A stretch of 64,000 nucleotides of DNA from Prolixibacteraceae bacterium. Lineage in GTDB: Bacteria; Bacteroidota; Bacteroidia; Bacteroidales; Prolixibacteraceae. The translations under genes were made by a program, and so were the position numbers. Shown here in pieces: positions 28,018 through 36,352 of this stretch. Each line of letters starts with the position of its first letter. Positions within the stretch are counted from its first letter, which is position 1. Location: assembly GCA_019856515.1 (NCBI GenBank), contig CP082230.1, positions 4,216,001-4,280,000 on the forward strand. Direction: 5' to 3'. The notes under the pieces were generated by a model. The model searched no databases. It was not told where the DNA came from and worked only from the letters and a program-made list of their open reading frames with translations.

Positions 28018-28230
28018 ATTAAATCTTTGCTCTAATCTAACTGTTTTTATAAACTCAAAAAGACTTTCTTTATTGTGTTTTGCATTAATTAGTTACGAAT
28101 ATAACATAAAAAAGTATTTGGAAGTTGATTTCCGCGATTAACATTTGTTAAATAGTTGTATCACAGTGTATATACCTTTCGAACCAATGGTGTTGTTTAT
28201 GTGTTATATTGTAATATAAAACTTTAACAT

Positions 28231-28872
28231 ATGCGATTATTTGGTGTTATTGTGTCGCTTGTATTCCTTGTGCCTTTTAGTTATGGACAGCGAATGTCTA
28301 TATCTGCTGGGCTTAGTTATCCTCTCAGTGTTACTAGTAACAGGGAGTATGAGGCAAGTTATATCGGTAGTGGAGGATTCATAAAAGGAACGACATCATA
28401 CTATTTTAGTGAGCGACTTGGGTTGGAATTAGACATAATATTTCAATCAAATGATGTAGAGTGGAGATATAGTGGAGAGAATGCTACTGGAGAGGGCGAA
28501 CAAGAGATCGTAGAACAATTAAAACAAGTTGGTTATGATACTTTTACCCTTGCTCTACTATTTCAATATCGACTATTTAAGAAGAAAGCATTTGCTGGTT
28601 CTATGTCAATGGGGGCAGGTTTGTTATTTAACTTTAATGAGAAGAAACTTGATGCCTCTCTCTCTGAGAATCTATTTGAATTTAAAAAAAAGGCCTCTCC
28701 AACAGTCAATGCCAATATTAAATTGGCATATTTCCCCAAAAAATACTTGGGTCTATATATTGAAGGAAACTTTTTATACTCTTCGAAGAAAATTGTGGTA
28801 AACAATCGAAATGAGATAAAGTATAACTTTCTTTTTGCTGGAATTGGTTTTGGTGTAATATTTGGTGGCTAA
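28231..28872 (+). CDS. small outer-membrane beta-barrel protein
   Basis: A 213-residue protein with a signal peptide (1-19, ending SYG before Gln20) and then alternating hydrophobic/polar strands typical of an eight-stranded OmpA/OmpX-like barrel (outer membrane beta-barrel family, PF13505/PF13568). It ends FAGIGFGVIFGG, which lacks a canonical terminal Phe. Length fits the family. A small lipoprotein gene follows 41 bp later. Function is unknown; such barrels serve as adhesion, stress or structural porins. It is divergent from the AraC gene. Confidence 0.75.
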   Translation: MRLFGVIVSLVFLVPFSYGQRMSISAGLSYPLSVTSNREYEASYIGSGGFIKGTTSYYFSERLGLELDIIFQSNDVEWRYSGENATGEGEQEIVEQLKQVGYDTFTLALLFQYRLFKKKAFAGSMSMGAGLLFNFNEKKLDASLSENLFEFKKKASPTVNANIKLAYFPKKYLGLYIEGNFLYSSKKIVVNNRNEIKYNFLFAGIGFGVIFGG

Positions 28873-28913
28873 GAGTAATATTGTAAATTAGTAGGAAATA
28901 AAAATAAGTACCA

Positions 28914-29258
28914 ATGAATTATATTTATAGCAAAATTTGTTCTTTATGCCTTGTTCTGTTTTTGATAACAGTTTCTTGTTCTATGTCACGTAAGGTCTCT
29001 AAAGAGCTGGATGGTCTGACCGTTAAACAGGTAATGGCCCACTATGGTAAACCTGCGATGAAGTACTTAGATCGTGACTCTTGTTGGGTATATGTATTTG
29101 ATAAATCGAAAAGACTTAAAAGCCAACCTATCTCTGGTGGAAATTTTCATGCTACACAAATGAAAATATCTTCAACAACGCGTACAGATCATTATTATGT
29201 AGAGTTTGATGAAAACCAGAGGGTTAAGAATGTTCGCATTAAATCGGATTACAATTAG
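28914..29258 (+). CDS. small BamE/OmlA-like lipoprotein
   Basis: A 114-residue lipoprotein: hydrophobic N-terminus and a lipobox ITVSC with lipidated Cys22. The rest has the features of a SmpA/OmlA (BamE) fold: TVKQVMAHYGKPAM, then a DSCWVYVF strand and YYVEFDENQRVKNVRI at the end. BamE binds BamA/BamD in the outer-membrane assembly machine, but many family members in Bacteroidota are uncharacterised. It is 41 bp downstream of the small beta-barrel gene and is followed by a terminator at 29265. The pair may work together at the outer membrane (inference). Confidence 0.65.
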   Translation: MNYIYSKICSLCLVLFLITVSCSMSRKVSKELDGLTVKQVMAHYGKPAMKYLDRDSCWVYVFDKSKRLKSQPISGGNFHATQMKISSTTRTDHYYVEFDENQRVKNVRIKSDYN

Positions 29259-29264
29259 TAATTC

Positions 29265-29298
29265 AACATAGTGAAAAAAAGTATTTTTTTACTATGTT
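29265..29298 (+). terminator. terminator after the BamE-like gene
   Basis: AACATAGT pairs with ACTATGTT; inside it, an A-run pairs with a T-run, giving a long stem (about 15 bp with one bulge) just past the stop codon at 29258. Confidence 0.7.
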
Positions 29299-29331
29299 TG
29301 CACTCTAGCACTGTTCAAATAGTGATACTGC

Positions 29332-29339
29332 TAGCTTTG
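29332..29339 (+). promoter_or_regulatory. candidate -7 box for the tRNA-Leu gene
   Basis: TAGCTTTG matches TAnnTTTG and lies 80 bp before the mature tRNA 5' end. No well-spaced -33 TTTG was seen (the nearest is 31 bp upstream at 29297). Confidence 0.3.
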
Positions 29340-29419
29340 TTGGGGGATGATGAGGAATGGTTTTAGAATACTGACCTACTCAACTTACGATAAAAAGCAC
29401 TATCCTTCAGTGGAAATAT

Positions 29420-29502
29420 GCCCAAGTGCTGAAATTGGTAGACAGGCACGGTTGAGGGCCGTGTGTCCTACGGACGTGCGGGTTCAAGTCCCGCCTTGGG
29501 CA
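29420..29502 (+). tRNA. tRNA-Leu (anticodon GAG)
   Basis: An 83-nt class II tRNA with long variable arm. The acceptor stem GCCCAAG pairs with CTTGGGC. The anticodon stem CACGG/CCGTG encloses TTGAGGG, giving anticodon GAG for CUC/CUU codons. The T arm is GCGGGTTCAAGTCCCGC. The discriminator base is A, and the 3' CCA is not encoded. A terminator hairpin follows immediately. Confidence 0.97.
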
Positions 29503-29506
29503 CTAA

Positions 29507-29540
29507 AAACACATCTTTCTAAGGATGTGTTTTTTTTATG
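29507..29540 (+). terminator. terminator of the tRNA-Leu gene
   Basis: AAAACACATC pairs with GATGTGTTTT (10 bp, 8-nt loop) and runs into a tract of eight T, a few bases after the tRNA. Confidence 0.85.
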
Positions 29541-30004
29541 CCATATTGAAACCTGCTCCTCTTAGTGTAATTGATCTATCATCACTTCTACATTAAAACA
29601 TTCTACCAATGGTTATTGATCGAATTTGTCTATATCTATATTGCCAAAATAGATCCACTGCCTTTGTATCTGAGAATACTCTTTCGCGTTGTATAAAAAA
29701 GATAGAGTAGCTGAATTGATATTTTCGAAAAAGTGTAATTGTGTAGGCCATAATCTTCGTGGTGATGTGTATTATCCTCTTTTGGGCTATTACTTGCCTG
29801 CTGTTTATTATTGCATATGGCAATTTATTGCAGCTGTTAAATTCTGTTAAATTGATGTTTTATGTTTATATAATGTAAAATAAAGAGTCAATTTGTTTGA
29901 TATTTTCATTATCCACCTCATTTTTTAAGGTTAAAAAAGAGTCATTATATTTCATATACCTCAGGTGTATTGTTGTGAAAGGAGGTATTCTTATAGATAA
30001 AAGA
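29541..30004. other. non-coding stretch, about 460 bp
   Basis: No supported gene. A 76-codon minus-strand frame (29593-29823) has no recognisable domain and no ribosome-binding site. The region lies between the tRNA terminator and the terminator of the BCCT gene. I saw no integrase or attachment repeat next to the tRNA. Confidence 0.5.
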
Positions 30005-30045
30005 AAACCCTATATAAAGAACATAAGTCTTAATATAGGGTTTTG
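30005..30045 (-). terminator. terminator of the porin-BCCT operon
   Basis: A perfect 12-bp stem (AAAACCCTATAT with ATATAGGGTTTT) with a 17-nt loop; on the minus strand the stem ends in TTTTCTTTTA. Confidence 0.8.
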
Positions 30046-30095
30046 TGTTCACTGCTTTTAAAAGTTGATGAATCACCTTTTAAAAGATATATGAA

Positions 30096-31793
30096 TTAGT
30101 CTTCTAGACGATCTTCAACATCACTAACTATCTTCGCAGTAAGTTTCTTTTGACGTTCTCTCTTCTTTAGATACTCAATCTTATTGTAATCATGGTTAAG
30201 TACCTTGTATAGGTTGTAACACATAATCAGTATTACTACCGCAAAAGGAAGCGCTGTAAGAAGGGTTGCCGTTTGAAGTGCTGTCAATCCTCCTCCTACA
30301 AGAAGAACGATCGTTACAGCTCCCTCTGTGGATGCCCAAAATACTTTCTGCCCTACAGGTGAGTCTAGTTTACCTCCCGAGGTAAGCATATCCACAACCA
30401 TAGAACCACTATCCGATGACGTTACAAAGAAACTACCCACAAGCAAGATGGTTAGAATACAAGCAGCTTTTGTAAATGGGAAGTTCTCCAATAGGTGATA
30501 AATAGCCGTCGCTACATTCTCATTTACTGCCTCTGATATATCATGATTACCCATCAACTCTTGGTGTAATGCACTTCCTCCAAAAACAGTCATCCAAAGG
30601 AAAGTTACCACTGTAGGTACCAATAGTACCCCCAATACGAACTCTCTAATGGTACGTCCTTTTGAAATACGCGCAATAAAAATACCAACAAATGGAGACC
30701 ATGAAATCCACCATGCCCAGTAAGTAATAGTCCATCCACTTTGCCAGTGTGATGCCTCACTAATCCCTTTGTAGCTCTCCGTAAAAGTACTCATGCTAAG
30801 TAGATTCGAAAGGTAGAACCCAATGTTCTGTCCAAAAGATTTCAGAATAAATAGGGTGGGTCCAGCCAAAAGTACAAAAATCAATAAGGCCATTGCCAAA
30901 CGAACATTCCACTCACTCAATCGGCGAATTCCTTTATCTAGTCCAAGTACCAATGACATGGTTGCTAAGAACGTAATAAATACAATTAACCCTATTTGCC
31001 ATTCGTTAGAGAAATCAACTCCAAACACATAAGCTAGTCCAGCATTAGCCTGTTGCACTCCAACTCCTAAAGAAGTTGCCAATCCAAACATGGTTGCTGA
31101 TACTGAGATAATATCAATCAGATCACCCCAACGACCGTAGATCTTCTCACCCAAAACAGGATAGAAAATAGAACGTATTGTCAAGGGCAGTTTTTTATTA
31201 AAAGTAAAATATGCCAATGCAAGTCCAACGATAGCATACACTGCCCATGCATGTAATCCCCAATGAAGGAATGTTACACCCATAGCCGTTTTGGCTGCCG
31301 CAATCTTATCTGCCCCATCATTAAATGGTGTGCCTCCAAAGTGCATGATCGGCTCCGCCACACTATAGAATAGTAGTCCGATTCCCATCCCTGCACTAAA
31401 TAGCATTGCAAACCACGCTGTGGTACTAAAGTCAGATTCAGCATTCTCTCCTCCAATCCTTAGTTTCCCAAACTTACCACCACCAATAATCAGTGCAAAG
31501 ATAAGGAAGAAATTGATGGCCATGATAAAGAACCAACCGAAGTTGTTACTCATCCACTTCTGTGTATTTGCAAACCATCCTTCGATAGGTTTACCAACTA
31601 CCACCGTTGCAATTATCAGCGAAAGGATAATAACTAGTGAGCCAATGAATACATTGCCATTCGCTTTGATTCCGAAAAAGCTCTTTTTATCTGAGCGAAC
31701 ATACTTTTTATCTGTAGTCTTTTTCTTTCCCGGAAAGTCTAGTATAATACCAATGTCTTTCTTTTTGGTTGTCTCTTTTTGTTTCTTATCCAT
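30096..31793 (-). CDS. BCCT-family betaine/choline/carnitine transporter
   Basis: A 565-residue, 12-helix secondary transporter for trimethylammonium compounds. The N-terminal 45 residues are charged and cytoplasmic. The glycine-rich stretch GMGIGLLFYSVAEP (135-148) in helix 3 and the aromatic box WAWWISWSPFVG (359-370) in helix 8 are the substrate-binding signatures. GMGIG is typical of sodium-coupled betaine carriers. The C-terminal about 30 residues are charged, as in osmotically regulated members. It lies 9 bp downstream of the porin-like gene, so the two are co-transcribed. Glycine-betaine uptake for osmoprotection fits a marine organism; the substrate is inferred. Confidence 0.93.
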   Translation of the reverse strand: MDKKQKETTKKKDIGIILDFPGKKKTTDKKYVRSDKKSFFGIKANGNVFIGSLVIILSLIIATVVVGKPIEGWFANTQKWMSNNFGWFFIMAINFFLIFALIIGGGKFGKLRIGGENAESDFSTTAWFAMLFSAGMGIGLLFYSVAEPIMHFGGTPFNDGADKIAAAKTAMGVTFLHWGLHAWAVYAIVGLALAYFTFNKKLPLTIRSIFYPVLGEKIYGRWGDLIDIISVSATMFGLATSLGVGVQQANAGLAYVFGVDFSNEWQIGLIVFITFLATMSLVLGLDKGIRRLSEWNVRLAMALLIFVLLAGPTLFILKSFGQNIGFYLSNLLSMSTFTESYKGISEASHWQSGWTITYWAWWISWSPFVGIFIARISKGRTIREFVLGVLLVPTVVTFLWMTVFGGSALHQELMGNHDISEAVNENVATAIYHLLENFPFTKAACILTILLVGSFFVTSSDSGSMVVDMLTSGGKLDSPVGQKVFWASTEGAVTIVLLVGGGLTALQTATLLTALPFAVVILIMCYNLYKVLNHDYNKIEYLKKRERQKKLTAKIVSDVEDRLED

Positions 31794-31802
31794 AATATTT
31801 TA

Positions 31803-32969
31803 TTAAAAATAATATCCTATATTGATATTAAACCAAGCCTCCCAATCAGCAGAGGTGTCTCCTTGGCCTAATCCATTACCCCAAGCTCCAAACCAATCTT
31901 GGTTCTTACCTGTGGCGTAGTCCACATATGTATATATAGGTCCAGCAGCAAGCATCATTCCAGTTACATTCATCTGGGAATCGGCAAATCCACTGTATCC
32001 TTTCTTCATATAGCTATAGTCGTTGTAGAACTGAATATAGTCGAGAAATTTCTTCTCAATAGGTAGTGTGTAAGCAATCGCTGCCGAGAAAATAGAAGCT
32101 TCGCTTGCTACGTCGTAAGATGATTTGTATGCCCCCATAGAGATGAGGTTATTATCCATGTCTGCATAGTTGTAATACATCGCTTCCAAACGAACATTTA
32201 AACGTTTGTTAGAAAGAAAATTACCATTCATATGTACTTCTGCAGCCCATGTGTCATGTTTTTTATGATAATTAGGATTTTCAATCTTCTTATCCCCATC
32301 TGGATCGTTAGGGTCGTCAATTGTTTGCATACGTTCCCAGATCTTACCATACTGTACTGAAGTACCAATAGAGATATTATCTAATGGTTTTTCAATCTTA
32401 AGATTTAGTTGACCGATCTCTTCTACATTATCAACAGGGTCGTACGAATATCTCTCATTGCTTGCACCACTACCACCTTCAGCGTTTTTATAATAAGCCA
32501 AATCGATAATCCATTTGTCGTTATTATATGTCAGTTTTGCTCCATTATCATAATCATCCTCGAAACCAAGGTAATATTGCATGTTGAAGAAATAACTGTG
32601 TGATGTGTATGGTGTGATACCAAATGGAACTTGGTTTGTTCCTACGACCATTTGTAGTTCTGGAGTGAACTTATATCCAATATATCCCTCTTTAAGGAAA
32701 CGTCCGAAGTCGGAAGGGTAGAGGCGATATTCAGCCTTCATAAAGAAATTTGCGTATTGTGCACTTGCTTTGATAGCAAACATATCGAAAACGAAATCTC
32801 CACCTTTGTCAGCGATGCTTGGGTCCCACGCTTTGTATCGGTAGTTAAAACGAACTGCTCCTCCGATCTTAACAGAGTCTTTTAGTGCAGCTTTTGAATG
32901 GTTAGGTATTAGGCAGGTGAATAATAAAATAATGAATAATGTAAATAACTTTTTTAAATTAAAAAACAT
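31803..32969 (-). CDS. outer-membrane porin-like protein paired with the BCCT transporter
   Basis: A 388-residue protein starting at the ATG at 32969; the frame is open to 33020 but the extra 17 residues are unlike a signal peptide. Residues 1-27 then form a clean signal peptide ending HSKA. The rest has the alternating aromatic and charged strands of a 16-strand porin (OprO/P-like, DUF-type porins) and ends in FNINIGYYF, a good C-terminal outer-membrane signature. It is the first gene of a unit with the BCCT carrier (9-bp gap), so a plausible role is to let the same osmolyte through the outer membrane. This is inference from the operon. Confidence 0.78.
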   Translation of the reverse strand: MFFNLKKLFTLFIILLFTCLIPNHSKAALKDSVKIGGAVRFNYRYKAWDPSIADKGGDFVFDMFAIKASAQYANFFMKAEYRLYPSDFGRFLKEGYIGYKFTPELQMVVGTNQVPFGITPYTSHSYFFNMQYYLGFEDDYDNGAKLTYNNDKWIIDLAYYKNAEGGSGASNERYSYDPVDNVEEIGQLNLKIEKPLDNISIGTSVQYGKIWERMQTIDDPNDPDGDKKIENPNYHKKHDTWAAEVHMNGNFLSNKRLNVRLEAMYYNYADMDNNLISMGAYKSSYDVASEASIFSAAIAYTLPIEKKFLDYIQFYNDYSYMKKGYSGFADSQMNVTGMMLAAGPIYTYVDYATGKNQDWFGAWGNGLGQGDTSADWEAWFNINIGYYF

Positions 32970-33635
32970 ATATAATGATAGTTTTGGTTTTGGCGAACTT
33001 ATTGGTGAGATTGCTCTCATTAAATTGTGTTCTGTACGACAAAATTAACAAGGAAAAGGGTCAAATCAAAATGAGTACCTCAATTTGTGTGGTATTTAGC
33101 GTTTTTATTGCTACCTTAACTGTTTGAGGCTTAATATAGTGGTGGGGCTATGAAGAAAAATGAAATTTCTTTGTTTTAAAATAGTTTCTGTGCGATATAT
33201 TCACTGTCCCCTTACAATATGACCTGCTTTATCTCTTTTTATATCCATTAGTTTCATCGTTAAAGTATAATTTAAGTGTGTTAATTCGTTCCTGAAAAGG
33301 CATCTTTGGGCTTCCGTGTATCTTTGTTGGTTGTTGTCAATTAGACTGTTATATTATCCTTAAGCGTGTTGTGATTGCAGTCCTTTTTTTTAGGCATAAC
33401 GACTCTAGTACTATTTTGCTATCTCGGTATAGCATTAAACTGTTTTGTCGAAACAGTTTCAAATCCTCTACAGCTTTCATTCTATAATCTACGTGCCATA
33501 TCGGCTCAAGTACCAAAGAAAATATATGGTGTAGTTACAAGGAAGACCTCAGGTTTTCCTTATAGTATTTAATTACCCTGTCACACAATTAACTAATATT
33601 TCCCTCTGTTTTACAACCAATAAAGAGTAGTTTAA
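32970..33635. other. non-coding stretch upstream of the porin-BCCT operon
   Basis: AT-rich, no supported gene. A 65-codon plus frame (33375-33572) has no domain or ribosome-binding site and is treated as chance. The region should carry the promoter of the minus-strand operon; none is sharply recognisable. Confidence 0.5.
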
Positions 33636-33780
33636 AAGGAGGCATCCCTATATTAAAGTTACCCTAAACTTACCTTTAAGTTACCCTTAAGTTACCTCCA
33701 CACGACAAAAAGGTAAGGAAAAGGTTATTTATGGGTAGAGGAAGGGTAGGGGAAGTACGGAGGAAACCCCTATGAGATAT
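33636..33780. repeat. short degenerate tandem repeat with purine-rich partner
   Basis: Between 33655 and 33700 a unit of about 11-12 bp is repeated four times (AAAGTTACCCT, AAACTTACCTTT, AAGTTACCCTT, AAGTTACCTCC). It is followed at 33708-33758 by a purine-rich stretch (GGTAAGGAAAAGG, GGGTAGAGGAAGGG) that can pair partly with it. Similar GGAGG...CCCTA words flank the block (33639 and 33761). Nature unknown. Confidence 0.4.
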
Positions 33781-33889
33781 ACTGATAATATAGTGTGATT
33801 TGTCTAATCATTTTTACATCTTATTTTGTCGATGTAGATAAGGAACGTTGAGGAGGAGAGGGGATTTAAGCTTTGGTGTTGATTGATGA

Positions 33890-34070
33890 TGTGTGTAGGT
33901 TTTTGTTTTGTGTGTGTGGATTTTTGATTAGAGTTGTTGATGGAGAGTGGCAGGTTGTGAGCAACTGGCGAATAGCTTTTACGAAAATTTGATGAAGCAA
34001 AGTTGCCACTTACAGCAATGGTTTTTTTTGTGTGGGGATTTTTGATTGGAGGGGGATGTAGATGGGTTAA
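33890..34070. repeat. REP-like non-coding element with two imperfect direct repeats
   Basis: A block of about 45 bp (TGTGTGGATTTTTGATTAGAG near 33912, part of a TTTTGTGTG-rich stretch) recurs near 34030 as TGTGTGGGGATTTTTGATTG. Between the copies lies a 65-bp segment that can fold: AGTGGCA (33946-33952) with TGCCACT (34004-34010) and GCAACT with AGTTGC inside. Its overall shape resembles interspersed palindromic elements. Genome copy number is needed to decide. Confidence 0.4.
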
Positions 34071-34104
34071 AGAGTGAGGAGGGATGATGTTAAGAGGTAA
34101 TCTC

Positions 34105-34143
34105 CTTTTATGCATTGAATTTTGGGGTTTCAATGCATAAAAG
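34105..34143 (-). terminator. 15-bp perfect inverted repeat after the MarR gene
   Basis: CTTTTATGCATTGAA and its reverse complement TTCAATGCATAAAAG are separated by 9 bp, beginning 11 bp past the MarR stop codon. The stem is stable but no clear T-tract follows on the minus strand, so it is a probable terminator or processing hairpin. Confidence 0.5.
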
Positions 34144-34153
34144 TGATTTTTGA

Positions 34154-34675
34154 CTATTGTGGAGTGGGATTTGCATTAGGATCTTCCAATGTCATATTGG
34201 GATCGTTAATGATTTCCAATCCTGTAAGTAGCGCAGATGATCCAACATCTTCAATCTCAAGCATCTCGACAAGGGTTGTTAGTGCTTCATTGATTTTTGT
34301 AAGATCTGATTCTGATACATTCTTCAACTTACTTGACAGTCGGTGTTGAAGTAGATCGGGTGTTTTCTCTAAAAGATCGTAACCTATGGAGGTAAGTGTA
34401 AGCATTGTTACCCTCTTGTCTCCTGTTTTTGGAAGCTTAGCAAGCATTCCTCGTTTCTCTAGTCTAGAGATAATTCCAGTTACGGTACTAGAGTTTAATT
34501 TCAGGTGGTCTCTGATGCTTTTTTGAGATGCTTGATAGCTTGGGCTATCTTTAAGAAACTCAAGACAAAGAACTTGAGGGATGCTGACCCCGTAATCTTT
34601 TTCTATTTTCTTTGATTCGAGATTGATTGAACGTACAATTCTTCGAATCAGAATAATTACGCTTTTATAATTCAT
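34154..34675 (-). CDS. MarR-family transcriptional regulator
   Basis: A 173-residue winged helix-turn-helix regulator. The DNA-binding core is about residues 35-105 (VPQVLCLEFL ... SSTVTGIISRLEKRGMLAKL, then the wing with KTGDKRVTMLTLT), flanked by N- and C-terminal dimerisation helices. The C-terminal 25 residues (EDVGSS to PTPQ) extend beyond a typical 140-150 residue MarR protein. The nearest neighbour is the symporter gene 161 bp upstream on the same strand. MarR proteins respond to small phenolic or metabolic ligands, but the effector here is unknown. Confidence 0.88.
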   Translation of the reverse strand: MNYKSVIILIRRIVRSINLESKKIEKDYGVSIPQVLCLEFLKDSPSYQASQKSIRDHLKLNSSTVTGIISRLEKRGMLAKLPKTGDKRVTMLTLTSIGYDLLEKTPDLLQHRLSSKLKNVSESDLTKINEALTTLVEMLEIEDVGSSALLTGLEIINDPNMTLEDPNANPTPQ

Positions 34676-34836
34676 ACGCTTGAAGATGATATGTTATTAA
34701 CTCATCATTGTTGATGCAAATATATTGATAAAATGTGAATGAAATGGACTTCTTGTTTAATGTGGATAAAAAAAGAGTTGAAAGATAGTTTATACTACTC
34801 CCAACTCTTTCACTATATATTAGTTATATGGCTCTT

Positions 34837-36057
34837 TTATTTGTTGAAACGATCCACAATTACTGCACATGCAGCATCTCCTGTAATATTCACAGAAGTA
34901 CGTACCATATCAAAGATTCTATCTAGTGCATATAGTAGTGGAAGCCCTTCCAATGGTATCTTTGCTGCTACCAGTACCGCAACTACCAATAGTGTTGGTC
35001 CAGGAACCCCAGCTTGTCCAATAGATCCAACTGTTGCAGTAAGGATTATGGCGATATATTGTGGTGCACCTAAAGGGATTTCAAACATCTGAGCAAAGAA
35101 GATTGCTACCAATGCATAGTATAGTGCATTTCCCGTCATATTGATGGTTGCACCTAATGGTAGTACAAAACTAGATGTCTGTTTCGAAACGCCTAACTCA
35201 TCTTCACATACTTCCATATTTACAGGTAGTGTTGCCATGGAAGAGGCAGTAGAGAAAGCCACGATCTGTGGTTTTGTCATTTTAGAGAAGAACTTTCTAA
35301 CCGATAGATTAGAGAATAGTTTCAGTGTTAAAGGATACAGTACCAGTAGTAGTAGCGCTACACCAATAAGATTTACCCATACTAGGTTGAACACCATTTT
35401 TAGAAGGTCGAATCCGAAAGTTCCTGTGGCATTGGCAATCAAACCAAATACACCAATAGGAGCTGTGTACATCACAATTTTGATCATCCATATGAATGCT
35501 TCTGTAATGTAGTTTAGTCCGTTTACGATTGGCGTCTTCTTCTGTTCAGGTAGCGTTGATATTGCTATTCCTAAGAAAAGACCAAAGAAGATGATCTGAA
35601 GAATATTTCCTGATACTAATGATTCAATAGGGTTTGCTGGGATCATTCCGATCATGATATCCCAAAAACCTGGTGTTGCAGCTGCTCCAGTATAGTCTTC
35701 AGGTGGGAAGGCATTCTTTACCGCTTCTGCATCGAGTCCTACTCCTGGTTGGAACACTTCTCCTAGGAATATTCCTAAGCTCACAGCTACTGCTGTGGTT
35801 AAAAGAAAATACAGTACGGTTGAAATACCTACTTTACCTGCTTTTTTTGTAGCTCCCAAAGACGATGCTCCTGCAATGATAGAGACCGTCACTAGTGGGA
35901 TTACTAGCATTTTAATAAGTTGAATAAAGATTGATCCAAGTGGAGCAAAGATGCTTGCGTCTTTCCCCATAGCTGCACCTACACCAATACCAATTAGCAT
36001 AGCCACTAAGATCTGAAATCCAAGGTTCGTTAGTAGTTTTTTTAGCTTTACATTCAT
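34837..36057 (-). CDS. dicarboxylate/amino acid:cation symporter (DAACS, GltP-like)
   Basis: A 406-residue secondary transporter with eight helices and two re-entrant hairpins. The serine-rich HP1 segment AFSTASSMATLP and the last helix D-x3-D-x2-RT-x2-N-x3-D (DRIFDMVRTSVNITGD) are intact and match the substrate- and cation-binding residues of GltPh. The helix-7 motif, usually NMDGT, reads NMTGN: the aspartate corresponding to GltPh Asp312, a sodium ligand, is replaced by Thr. It may therefore differ in coupling ion or stoichiometry, though SstT-type carriers also lack this Asp. Substrate (glutamate, aspartate or C4-dicarboxylate) is undetermined. Confidence 0.92.
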   Translation of the reverse strand: MNVKLKKLLTNLGFQILVAMLIGIGVGAAMGKDASIFAPLGSIFIQLIKMLVIPLVTVSIIAGASSLGATKKAGKVGISTVLYFLLTTAVAVSLGIFLGEVFQPGVGLDAEAVKNAFPPEDYTGAAATPGFWDIMIGMIPANPIESLVSGNILQIIFFGLFLGIAISTLPEQKKTPIVNGLNYITEAFIWMIKIVMYTAPIGVFGLIANATGTFGFDLLKMVFNLVWVNLIGVALLLLVLYPLTLKLFSNLSVRKFFSKMTKPQIVAFSTASSMATLPVNMEVCEDELGVSKQTSSFVLPLGATINMTGNALYYALVAIFFAQMFEIPLGAPQYIAIILTATVGSIGQAGVPGPTLLVVAVLVAAKIPLEGLPLLYALDRIFDMVRTSVNITGDAACAVIVDRFNK

Positions 36058-36352
36058 AATTCACATTCATTAATTAAAAAGGTTTCCCCTTTTACAAATT
36101 GAAATTTATTTCCCTCTTGTTTACTTCTATGTAACATTACGCAATTTCTCTTAATATTCAAATAACATTTATCTGCTTTTGTTATAAACATGTTAAATCG
36201 CATATTTATCAGAATTATTTTATTTGGGTTATATTGTTGATAATTAGTTGTTTATGTGGTGGTGTTTCCTGTGAAATGGTTTTGTAATATTCTTTTAGTT
36301 TTTCTGTAATAGTCTCGGGCTATTCTTGTAGTGAAAACATAAGACAAGAGTA

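Noticed and set aside
29593..29823. 76-codon minus-strand frame next to tRNA-Leu, considered as a transposase or integrase fragment
   Set aside because: No recognisable motif, no ribosome-binding site, no direct repeat of the tRNA 3' end nearby.
33375..33572. 65-codon plus-strand frame with a hydrophobic start
   Set aside because: No domain, no start signal and the downstream part looks random; the region is otherwise gene-free.
33655..33705. Possible CRISPR-like array
   Set aside because: Units are 11-12 bp, degenerate and without spacers; no cas genes in the window.
33804..34133. 109-codon minus-strand frame
   Set aside because: It runs through the direct repeats and the palindromic core, and its composition (Pro/His/Asn/Ser-rich) follows the repeat sequence rather than protein constraint.
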